Shown here piece after piece: positions 17,680 to 24,945 of a DNA stretch of 64,000 nucleotides. Each line of letters opens with the position of its first letter. The first letter of the stretch is position 1. The translations under genes and the position numbers were made by a program. The notes under the pieces are model-generated. The model was given only the letters and a program-made list of their open reading frames with translations. It did no database searches and was not told where the DNA came from. The DNA is taken from assembly GCA_000153385.1 (NCBI GenBank), contig CH672374.1, positions 1,366,544 to 1,430,543 on the forward strand, read 5' to 3'. This stretch comes from Flavobacteria bacterium BBFL7. Lineage in GTDB: Bacteria; Bacteroidota; Bacteroidia; Flavobacteriales; Flavobacteriaceae.

Positions 17680-18210
17680 ATGAAAAAACTAGCTTTACTT
17701 TTTACACTAGCCGTAATATTAATTTCTTGTGAAGGTCCACAAGGTCCTGCAGGATTTGATGGCCTAGATGGGACAAATATTGTTGCCCAATCCTTTGAAA
17801 TCACTACAAATTTTACAGCACCAGATTATGAAGAATTTGTTATCTACCCAAATAATATTGAGGTGTTTGATACAGATATGACATTAATTTATATCCTGTG
17901 GGACGAAGTTCCAGGAAATAACGGCGGTACGGTAGATGTGTGGAGACTATTACCACAAACAGTTTATACAGATTTTGGTGAATTTCAATATAATTATGAC
18001 GCCACTAATGGAGATGCAACCATTTTTTTAGATGCTCCTAGCACATTTGACTTTAATGATTTAGCTCCTGGAGATTTAGATAATCAAACTTTTAGAATTG
18101 TAATATTGCCTGTTGATCTTGCTCAAAATCCACTTTTAGACATTACAGATTACGACTCGGTAATGAATCTTGCCGGTTTGACAACTCAAGACATTATTAC
18201 TATAGAATAA
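17680..18210 (+). CDS. lipoprotein with short collagen-like segment
   Basis: A 176-residue lipoprotein (LAVILISC lipobox at cysteine 17). Directly after the cysteine comes a short Gly-x-y stretch, GPQGPAGFDGLDG, and then an acidic domain rich in Asp, Asn and aromatic residues with no family I recognise. Similar short collagen-like linkers follow lipidated cysteines in many Bacteroidota surface proteins. A strong terminator lies 45 bp after the stop. Confidence 0.7.
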   Translation: MKKLALLFTLAVILISCEGPQGPAGFDGLDGTNIVAQSFEITTNFTAPDYEEFVIYPNNIEVFDTDMTLIYILWDEVPGNNGGTVDVWRLLPQTVYTDFGEFQYNYDATNGDATIFLDAPSTFDFNDLAPGDLDNQTFRIVILPVDLAQNPLLDITDYDSVMNLAGLTTQDIITIE

Positions 18211-18229
18211 AATTATCCTGCTCAGGGAT

Positions 18230-18247
18230 TCAAATGTCATCATTTGA
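18230..18247. other. small hairpin before terminator
   Basis: TCAAATG-TCAT-CATTTGA, a perfect 7-bp stem just after the 17680 gene and upstream of its main terminator. It has no U tract, so its role is unclear. Confidence 0.4.
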
Positions 18248-18254
18248 GGTGGAG

Positions 18255-18295
18255 AAGGCGTTACTCTTTTAAAGAGTTTCGCCTTTTCTTTTTTT
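18255..18295 (+). terminator. intrinsic terminator after the collagen-like lipoprotein gene
   Basis: AAGGCG and ACTCTTT arms pair with AAAGAGT and CGCCTT, followed by a T-rich tract (18284-18295). It runs into the end of the convergent HAD gene. Confidence 0.8.
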
Positions 18296-19097
18296 ATATA
18301 AATTTCTCAATCCATTGTGCCACACCATCTTTTTTGTGATGGTCGGTATGATAGTTTGCAACAGCTTTTACCTCATCCCTTGCATTGTCTACAGCAACTC
18401 CGTACCCTACTCCAGCAATCATTTCTACATCATTATAATTATCGCCAAAGGCAGCAACATTCTCTACTTTTACTTCCGGAAAACATTCTTTAATTAGTAA
18501 TTCCAATGCAGATTTTTTGGAAATTTCAAGTGGTGAGATTTCTGTGTAGGTATCCTTAGATCGGTAAAGATGTAATTGAGATGGTAAATTTCCCGCTTTC
18601 GCGAAAGCGGAATCCATAGCATTACTATCGCCCATCAACATTATTTTATGCGCACCACCCAATTCCTGGGTTTCTTTAAAGTATGCTAAAGTTGTTTCTA
18701 TATTTTGTACTTGTGGAGTGACTCGAGTATTATTTACCTCACGATCTGCCCAGTAATCCATTTGAGGCACAAACCACTCATCATTTCTATACAAACTACA
18801 ATGAAGGTCGTGTTCAATGGCTATACGAGCTATGTTCTCAATATCGATGTAAGGAATTGTGGTACTATAAAGCTGTTTTTGTTGATCCAAAACTAGTGCA
18901 CCATTATAACAGACAATAGGCATTTCTCTCCTTTTCAAAGCATCTTGTAAATAGTACATAGCTTGCGGCATGCGAGCAGAAATAAGTATGACTGGTAATT
19001 GATTTGCCTTATCAAAAGCCTGTAAAGTGCGCGCTGATAGAAATCGATCGCTATCTAGTAGGGTTCCGTCTATATCTGAGGCAAGAAGTTGTATCAT
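18294..19097 (-). CDS. Cof-type HAD-IIB phosphatase
   Basis: About 267 residues from the ATG at 19097, chosen because the HAD motif I follows at once: LLASDIDGTLLDSD. Motif II is VILISARMP, and the C-terminal motifs III/IV are ISKKSALELL and VAAFGDNYNDVEMI. The arrangement, with a cap between motifs II and III, is that of Cof-type sugar-phosphate or nucleotide phosphatases; the substrate is not predictable. A palindrome copy at 18594-18609 codes SAFAKAG. Confidence 0.9.
   Translation of the reverse strand: MIQLLASDIDGTLLDSDRFLSARTLQAFDKANQLPVILISARMPQAMYYLQDALKRREMPIVCYNGALVLDQQKQLYSTTIPYIDIENIARIAIEHDLHCSLYRNDEWFVPQMDYWADREVNNTRVTPQVQNIETTLAYFKETQELGGAHKIMLMGDSNAMDSAFAKAGNLPSQLHLYRSKDTYTEISPLEISKKSALELLIKECFPEVKVENVAAFGDNYNDVEMIAGVGYGVAVDNARDEVKAVANYHTDHHKKDGVAQWIEKFI
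18594..18609. repeat. dispersed palindrome, copy 5
   Basis: Exact CGCTTTCGCGAAAGCG within the HAD gene; with flanking C and G the palindrome is 18 bp. Confidence 0.9.
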
Positions 19098-19178
19098 CGT
19101 ATGTAGTTGAAACACAAAGGTAAATCGTTCTATTTTAAACAAGGTCAAAAAAAAATTGAAATATTTTTCAAAAAGTAC

Positions 19179-19208
19179 TTGTGGTTGTTAAAAGTAAAAG
19201 TATATTTG
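19179..19208 (+). promoter_or_regulatory. promoter of tRNA-Asp
   Basis: TTG (19179-19181), 19 bases, TATATTTG (19201-19208): an exact match to the Bacteroidota housekeeping promoter, about 46 bp upstream of the mature tRNA. Confidence 0.8.
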
Positions 19209-19254
19209 CATCCGCTAACGCAGAAATGTGGAAGCGACGTTCAACAAGGAACAC

Positions 19255-19328
19255 GGTCTGGTAGTTCAGCTGGTTAGAATACATGCCTGTCACGCATGGG
19301 GTCGCGGGTTCGAATCCCGTCCAGACCG
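19255..19328 (+). tRNA. tRNA-Asp (anticodon GTC)
   Basis: A full cloverleaf: acceptor arms GGTCTGG/CCAGACC with discriminator G, T-arm GCGGGTTCGAATCCCGT, and anticodon loop CTGTCAC giving GTC. The 3' CCA is not encoded. Confidence 0.97.
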
Positions 19329-19604
19329 CTTTTTTTCAACAACTGTTGAGAATAACAATTCAAGTTGTGTGTCCTCTAAAATAATTGAGGACTTGAGAAG
19401 GTGTCAACAGACACTTTTTGAGAAGCTTTTCCGAACAGGAGAGGCTTTTTTGTTTTACAGATGTTTTATCTACATCAACTCTACTCTTTTTCTTTTTTTT
19501 ACAAACAAGCATCTTACTAATCCTTATTTATTAACTTAATATTTTACATTTTATAGATTAAAACTATTAATTTAATTTATGATAACGATTAAAATTAAAC
19601 TATT

Positions 19605-19835
19605 ATGAAAAATCCTATTCAAAAGATCTTATTCATATTACTATGTTCTATTTCTTTAATAGCTTGTAGAAAAGAAGCTGAAACTGCTGAAGAAAAAGCG
19701 GAAAATCTCATCGAGAATGCTGATGACACCAAAGTAAAAGAGAATAAAGTTAAAATAGAAAATGAAGATGGCAGTGAGGCAAAAATAAAATACGATGAAA
19801 ACGGTAATGTAGAAAAAGTCAAAACCGACAACTAG
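19605..19835 (+). CDS. small charged lipoprotein
   Basis: A 76-residue protein. The signal ends with SLIAC (cysteine 21) and the mature part is almost entirely Glu, Lys, Asp and Asn, with no recognisable family. A strong hairpin terminator follows 21 bp after the stop. The gene stands alone between tRNA-Asp and the acyltransferase-like gene. Confidence 0.65.
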   Translation: MKNPIQKILFILLCSISLIACRKEAETAEEKAENLIENADDTKVKENKVKIENEDGSEAKIKYDENGNVEKVKTDN

Positions 19836-19856
19836 TAATTACATCATATCATTTTG

Positions 19857-19885
19857 AAAAGCAGCTATCACAGCTGCTTTTTTTT
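19857..19885 (+). terminator. intrinsic terminator after the small lipoprotein gene
   Basis: GCAGCT-ATCAC-AGCTGC flanked by AAAA and eight T. Confidence 0.85.
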
Positions 19886-19924
19886 ATGAAATAAAACCTA
19901 GTTTTACATGACCAACCAACTAGA

Positions 19925-21001
19925 TTGAAAACAAACCGCCTTTTTTTTATAGATGCTGTACGTGCATTTGCTATAATAATGATGTTGCAAGGTCATTTTA
20001 TAGACACCTTACTTGCGCCAGAATACCGTGATACAGACAGTACTATATTTCAAATATGGAGTTATTTCAGAGGTATTACAGCACCCACTTTCTTTACGAT
20101 ATCTGGAATAATTTTCACCTACTTATTGATGAAATCCAAAAAAAAAGGTCAAGCACCAGAACGTATACGTAAGGGATTACTACGTGGATTATTGCTTATT
20201 GCTATAGGTTATGGTTTAAGAGCTCCAGTTTTTGAATGGATTACTGGTACTTTTAGAACTTATTTTTTAGTGATTGATGTCTTACAATGCATAGGTCTCT
20301 CGATAATTATCACCGTCGGTATTTACTATCTAACATTTAAAAAATCTTTAATCTTCTCTATTCTTATGCTTATTTTGGGGATTTCTATATTTATGATGGA
20401 ACCATGGTATAGAGAACTAGACACTACAGGTATACCATTAGTGTTTGCAAACTATTTAAGCAAGTCTAATGGATCTATCTTCACCATTTTACCATGGCTA
20501 GGATACATGTCTATAGGAGCCTTTATAGCGTCTTTATTTTATAGATATGTAGGAAATGAGAAGTTCAAACCCATTTTAGTATCTGGCCTTATCATCATAG
20601 GGTCGTTATTGATTTATAATTCATCTCAATTCTTGATGTGGATGCATCGATGGAGCGATATAAAGATTTTAAAAGATGTAGCTTATTATAATTACCTATT
20701 TACACGTTTAGGCAATGTGCTTATCTTACTCGGTATTTTTTATGCACTAGAACGATTTGTGAAAAACCAAATGATTTTTAAGATAGGCCAAAAGACCTTA
20801 TCTATATATATCGTACACTTTGTAATAATCTATGGAAGTCTTACGGGAATCGGACTGTCGCAAATTATAGGAAAAACACTTAACCCATATCAAGCAGCCA
20901 TGGGCGCCATACTTTTTATAATCATAGTATGTCTAATCTCTTTATACGGTATTAAGACCAATGCTTTTATCTATAAAAAGCTGAGAGGATTCATAAAGTA
21001 G
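19925..21001 (+). CDS. DUF1624/acyltransferase-like multi-pass membrane protein
   Basis: A 358-residue protein with about ten hydrophobic segments. The N-terminus, FFIDAVRAFAIIMMLQGHF, has the R/D plus H arrangement of the heparan-alpha-glucosaminide N-acetyltransferase-like (DUF1624) and acyltransferase-3-like families. The start is a TTG at 19925: a TAG immediately precedes it in frame, and the next ATG would remove the conserved first motif. It is probably an integral-membrane acyltransferase; the substrate is unknown. Confidence 0.75.
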   Translation: MKTNRLFFIDAVRAFAIIMMLQGHFIDTLLAPEYRDTDSTIFQIWSYFRGITAPTFFTISGIIFTYLLMKSKKKGQAPERIRKGLLRGLLLIAIGYGLRAPVFEWITGTFRTYFLVIDVLQCIGLSIIITVGIYYLTFKKSLIFSILMLILGISIFMMEPWYRELDTTGIPLVFANYLSKSNGSIFTILPWLGYMSIGAFIASLFYRYVGNEKFKPILVSGLIIIGSLLIYNSSQFLMWMHRWSDIKILKDVAYYNYLFTRLGNVLILLGIFYALERFVKNQMIFKIGQKTLSIYIVHFVIIYGSLTGIGLSQIIGKTLNPYQAAMGAILFIIIVCLISLYGIKTNAFIYKKLRGFIK

Positions 21002-21007
21002 AAGCCA

Positions 21008-21040
21008 TAAAAAAAGCCCTTCATTTCTGAAGAGCTTTTT
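21008..21040. terminator. bidirectional terminator between the acyltransferase gene and tRNA-Leu
   Basis: AAAAAGCCCTTC-ATTTCT-GAAGAGCTTTTT, with A and T tracts on both sides, serving the plus-strand gene and the minus-strand tRNA. Confidence 0.8.
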
Positions 21041-21043
21041 ATG

Positions 21044-21125
21044 TGCGGATGACAGGAATCGAACCTGCACGCCGTGAAGCACTAGATCCTAAGTCTAGCA
21101 TGTCTACCAGTTCCATCACATCCGC
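21044..21125 (-). tRNA. tRNA-Leu (anticodon TAG)
   Basis: Minus-strand acceptor arms GCGGATG/CATCCGC with discriminator A; anticodon stem CTAGA/TCTAG with loop CTTAGGA gives TAG. A variable arm is present, as expected for leucine. Confidence 0.95.
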
Positions 21126-21151
21126 ATTCTGGTAATCGCTATTTGGGACGG

Positions 21152-21180
21152 CAAATATACACACTTTTCAGATATTACAA
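21152..21180 (-). promoter_or_regulatory. promoter of tRNA-Leu
   Basis: Minus strand: TTG (21178-21180), 18 bases, TATATTTG (21152-21159). Confidence 0.75.
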
Positions 21181-21236
21181 ATTCTTTCTGAAATAAAAAT
21201 TACACCTTTCTTATCTTTACCTAAAATTTGCAACAC

Positions 21237-22622
21237 ATGAATACTAAAACTTATGTTGATCAACACAAAGATCGATTCATAAATGAACTGATAGATTTAC
21301 TTAAAATCCCTTCTATCAGTGCTGATCCGGCTTATAAGAAGGATGTTATTAAAACCAGTGAGGCTATTAAAACCTCTTTAGAAAAAGCTGGCTGCGATCA
21401 TGTTGAAATTTGTGAAATTCCTGGATATCCTATTGTTTATGGAGAAAAAATAATTGATAAAAATCTACCTACTGTTCTAGTTTACGGTCATTACGACGTT
21501 CAGCCGCCGGATCCAGTAGAGCTTTGGGACAGTCCTCCATTTGAACCAGTTATTAAAAATACAGAACTACATCCAGATGGTGCCATCTTTGCGCGTGGTG
21601 CTTGTGATGATAAAGGTCAAATGTACATGCATGTTAAGGCCATGGAATATATGACAGCCAATAACGAGCTACCATGTAACGTGAAATTTATGATCGAAGG
21701 TGAAGAAGAAGTTGGTAGCGAGTCTTTAGGTTGGTTTTTAGAACGTAATCGTGAAAAGCTAGCAAACGACGTGATTCTAATCTCTGATACAGGAATGATT
21801 TCCAAAGATGTCCCTAGTATTACAACTGGTTTACGTGGCTTAAGCTATGTAGAAGTAGAAGTTACTGGACCTAATCGTGATTTACACTCAGGCCTTTATG
21901 GTGGCGCTGTTGCAAACCCTATCAATATATTATGTGATATGATTGCTCAGCTTCATGATGAAAATAATCATATTACCATTCCTGGATTTTATGATAAGGT
22001 AGAAGAATTAAGCACAGAAGAGCGTGCCGAAATGGCTAAAGCTCCATTCTCTCAAGAAGCTTACAACAAAGCCTTAAACATTGCAGCAGAGCATGGAGAG
22101 AAAGGATATACCACTAATGAGCGTAACAGTATACGCCCTACATTAGACGTTAACGGAATTTGGGGTGGATATACTGGTGAAGGTGCAAAAACAGTAATTG
22201 CTAGTAAAGCATTTGCAAAAATATCAATGCGACTTGTACCGGATCAAAACTGGCATGAAATAACAGAATTATTTCAGAAGCACTTTGAAAGTATTGCTCC
22301 AGCAAGTGTAAAGGTTAAAGTAAATCCGCATCACGGTGGTACTGCTTATGTAACACCTATCGATTCATTAGGTTATCGCGCTGCCAGTGCAGCATACGAA
22401 GATACATTCGGCAAAACACCTATACCGCAACGCAGTGGTGGTTCTATTCCTATTGTCGCTCTTTTTGAGAAAGAATTAAATTCAAAATCTATACTTATGG
22501 GCTTTGGGCTGGACAGTGATGCCATACATTCGCCTAATGAGCATTTTGGTGTATGGAATTACCTCAAGGGCATCGAGACTATTCCTCATTTCTACAAACA
22601 TTTTACAAAAATGAGTAAATAA
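21237..22622 (+). CDS. M20 family dipeptidase
   Basis: About 461 residues from the ATG at 21237 (an in-frame TTG nine bases upstream is less likely). Metal-site motifs are clear: VYGHYDVQPPD near 85, ARGACDDKGQ near 120, and EGEEEVGS near 150. PHHGGTAY and RSGGSIPI lie in the C-terminal lobe. It hydrolyses di- or small peptides with two zinc ions in the cytoplasm. A strong terminator follows. Confidence 0.92.
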   Translation: MNTKTYVDQHKDRFINELIDLLKIPSISADPAYKKDVIKTSEAIKTSLEKAGCDHVEICEIPGYPIVYGEKIIDKNLPTVLVYGHYDVQPPDPVELWDSPPFEPVIKNTELHPDGAIFARGACDDKGQMYMHVKAMEYMTANNELPCNVKFMIEGEEEVGSESLGWFLERNREKLANDVILISDTGMISKDVPSITTGLRGLSYVEVEVTGPNRDLHSGLYGGAVANPINILCDMIAQLHDENNHITIPGFYDKVEELSTEERAEMAKAPFSQEAYNKALNIAAEHGEKGYTTNERNSIRPTLDVNGIWGGYTGEGAKTVIASKAFAKISMRLVPDQNWHEITELFQKHFESIAPASVKVKVNPHHGGTAYVTPIDSLGYRAASAAYEDTFGKTPIPQRSGGSIPIVALFEKELNSKSILMGFGLDSDAIHSPNEHFGVWNYLKGIETIPHFYKHFTKMSK

Positions 22623-22633
22623 TTAAGATTCCA

Positions 22634-22671
22634 TAAAAAAATCCCATTCAATAGTTGAATGGGATTTTTTT
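22634..22671. terminator. bidirectional terminator
   Basis: AAAAAATCCCATTCA-ATAG-TTGAATGGGATTTTTT between convergent genes, followed by a palindrome copy at 22677. Confidence 0.88.
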
Positions 22672-22676
22672 TAACT

Positions 22677-22692
22677 CGCTTCCGCGAAAGCG
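22677..22692. repeat. dispersed palindrome, copy 6
   Basis: CGCTTCCGCGAAAGCG, one mismatch, intergenic between the terminator and the stop of the 22701 gene. Confidence 0.8.
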
Positions 22693-22700
22693 TACTATGA

Positions 22701-24182
22701 TTAATTTAAAGCTAGATTTAAAGCTACAGTAAATATCTGTCCTGTACCACTGAACCGTTCTACCCAAACCTCTATATAATCATTAGGTTCTAAATCAAAA
22801 ACGCCTACAATAGGCACTGCACTAATATCCCTAATAGTCGTAGCACCAACGGTCGCTCCGTCAGGCACAACTTTCCACACACCTGTTTGGTCTATCACAG
22901 TCGGCGTAGCAGCTCCAGATCTACCTCTCGCAATATAAAATATGTATCTATCTCCTGGTGTATTACCTTCAAAAGACACACTAGCCGAAACATTAAAGAA
23001 TCGTTTTTTCTTACCTTCATATACAACTCTATTATCACTCGAACTTGAAAAACGGAACAAATTATTTGATGTGGTAACTCCTGCTAATTTTTTAGGGACA
23101 CCATTAGAAGAAAAAGTAGTTGACGCACCGCCACCAGCAGTAAAATTAAAATTGATATCACCTACTGCTTGCGCGTCTGTTTCTAATGGAATACCGGAAC
23201 AATTTACATTCCAATTCTTAGTAAAATTAAATCCAGAATAAGTACCAGTAGTATAAGGATCAATTAATGTTCCAGCACCCACAAAACTAAGTTGAGATAG
23301 CGTGGCATCATTTACAATCGCAGGATTTGCACTTACATCAATACCTGTTTCCATATTATCTGCCTCGATACGTCCACCATTCATTTGAAGATTTGTAAAC
23401 GAACCTAACAGCTCCATAAAAGTTCCCGTATTTGATGATGTCCAAAAGATATTACTCACAAAAAAACTATTAATATCATTTATAGTGAATCCATCATCAT
23501 TATTTACATATTGTGTGACACTCAAAAACACGGTACTTACACCGTCTAAAGTCCCTACTTTACTAGCGTTTGCGACAATTGTATTATTGATAAGTAACAA
23601 TTCTCCACTTGCCGTAGCGTTGATGTCAAACAATTGTTTTTTTGTCCCCATAGGAATGCTACCGGACAAAGTTAAATTACGTAAACCACCACCTTTAGAA
23701 CCTTCAAAAAGACTACCCGTAGAATTGTTAATTAAGATATCTTCAGATGAATCTACACCTTCTACATAGGCACCATTTAAATCAATAGGAAAATCGAACA
23801 CTATCGTTCCATTAATTTCGTAGAGATAATCAGTATTTAATACATACTTTATACCACTACCGGTATTGAGCTCATCAGCGAGATCTGAAATATCTTTAAC
23901 TAATTTATAATTATCCCTACGTTTACTATTGGCAATGTAAACCCATTCCGTTCCATCATAAAATTGGAAGGCATTAAGAGTGGTATCAAAAATAATTAGC
24001 CCTGTAGCAGGACTGGCGATTGCCATTTTTTGTGTAGTGTTCATTCTGGGCATCAGTAAACCTTCAGATTCAGAAAAAACGTGCAAAATGGAACTCGGAT
24101 CTGGTAAGTCTGTATTAATTCCAACCTGGGAGCCGGCGAAATATACACTTAACAGCAAAAATGTTGTAAATATAGCTTTCAT
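22701..24182 (-). CDS. secreted protein of tail-fibre/adhesin-like type
   Basis: A 493-residue protein with a signal peptide (to about residue 19). It opens with a motif series common in Bacteroidota surface proteins: VGINTDLPDPSSILHV, GLLMPRMNTTQ, then FDTTLNAFQFYDGTEWV. The centre looks like beta-strand repeats rich in Asn, Thr, Gly and Ser. No T9SS sorting domain is evident. Function unknown; attachment or structural roles are guesses. Confidence 0.7.
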   Translation of the reverse strand: MKAIFTTFLLLSVYFAGSQVGINTDLPDPSSILHVFSESEGLLMPRMNTTQKMAIASPATGLIIFDTTLNAFQFYDGTEWVYIANSKRRDNYKLVKDISDLADELNTGSGIKYVLNTDYLYEINGTIVFDFPIDLNGAYVEGVDSSEDILINNSTGSLFEGSKGGGLRNLTLSGSIPMGTKKQLFDINATASGELLLINNTIVANASKVGTLDGVSTVFLSVTQYVNNDDGFTINDINSFFVSNIFWTSSNTGTFMELLGSFTNLQMNGGRIEADNMETGIDVSANPAIVNDATLSQLSFVGAGTLIDPYTTGTYSGFNFTKNWNVNCSGIPLETDAQAVGDINFNFTAGGGASTTFSSNGVPKKLAGVTTSNNLFRFSSSSDNRVVYEGKKKRFFNVSASVSFEGNTPGDRYIFYIARGRSGAATPTVIDQTGVWKVVPDGATVGATTIRDISAVPIVGVFDLEPNDYIEVWVERFSGTGQIFTVALNLALN

Positions 24183-24514
24183 AATAACAGTATGTTATAT
24201 AAAAGTACCACTATGATAATTACTTAAAATGCATTCGATTACCTATGGTTAAATAAACACATTAATTTAGTAAAACATTACATATTTTAACATTTACTAC
24301 TGACTTACTACCGCATTTCAACGATGAAAATAACAAATGTTACATTAAATTTTAATTATAAATTAATAGTAAAATATTTATTAATACTATAGCGGATTCT
24401 AGTCTGAAAACAATTAGAAACACTACTGTTAAAGCGCAACTCCAAAATATAAATAGTTGATATAAAAGCGAATAAGTCTTGATCAAAAAATAAACGAACA
24501 GAAAAAAAAGACAC

Positions 24515-24575
24515 TCTACACTTGTAGAACTGAATTAATACTCTACATTTGTAGAATCAATTCTAATATTGTAGA
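24515..24575 (+). promoter_or_regulatory. triple BlaI-type operator
   Basis: Two perfect dyads TCTACA-N2-TGTAGA at 24515-24528 and 24542-24555, and a degenerate third, TCTAATATTGTAGA, at 24562-24575, only 2 bp before the ATG. TACA/TGTA dyads are the known recognition form of BlaI/MecI repressors. Centre spacings are 27 and 20 bp. Confidence 0.88.
24522..24551 (+). promoter_or_regulatory. promoter of the BlaI-M56 operon
   Basis: TTG (24522-24524), 19 bases, TACATTTG (24544-24551). The -33 lies in operator box 1 and the -7 in box 2, so repressor binding would block polymerase directly. Confidence 0.82.
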
Positions 24576-24577
24576 AC

Positions 24578-24943
24578 ATGAAATTATCTAAAACCGAAGA
24601 AGAGTTAATGAGTCATTTATGGAAGTTAGACAAAGCTTTTATGAAGGACTTATTAGAAGAATACTCAGAACCTAAACCTGCAACCACTACAGTCGCTACT
24701 TTATTAAAAAGAATGACAGATAAAGGTTTTGTAGGATATGAACTTTTTGGTAAGAGTAGACAGTATTTCCCACTAGTCGAAAAAACAGCTTACTTCTCAA
24801 AGCATGTAAACGGTTTAATTAAAAATTTCTTTAATGATAGTTCTTCACAATTTGCTTCTTTTTTTACCAAAGAAACAGATTTGACTAAAAAAGAACTTGA
24901 GGAATTGCGAGCCATTATAGATCAGCAAATTAAAAACAAATAA
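24578..24943 (+). CDS. BlaI/MecI-family repressor
   Basis: A 121-residue winged-helix protein: MKLSKTEEELMSHLWKL, then TVATLLKRMTDKGFVGYE and a C-terminal dimerisation helix rich in Phe and Glu. It is of usual length for the family. The gene is 2 bp upstream of an M56 membrane peptidase, the normal partner that would inactivate it. No beta-lactamase is nearby, so the regulated process is probably something else. It is probably autoregulated through the operators just upstream. Confidence 0.92.
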   Translation: MKLSKTEEELMSHLWKLDKAFMKDLLEEYSEPKPATTTVATLLKRMTDKGFVGYELFGKSRQYFPLVEKTAYFSKHVNGLIKNFFNDSSSQFASFFTKETDLTKKELEELRAIIDQQIKNK

Positions 24944-24945
24944 TC

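Larger units (their letters stand above)
24183..24577. other. AT-rich intergenic region with BlaI-type control region
   Basis: 395 bp between divergent genes. The first 300 bp are very AT-rich with no gene, tRNA or clear repeat seen. The last 60 bp hold a promoter and three operator boxes, listed separately. Confidence 0.7.

Noticed and set aside
19228-19539. A plus-strand open frame across the tRNA-Asp region
   Set aside because: It reads through the whole tRNA cloverleaf and has no protein-like composition; the tRNA explains the sequence.
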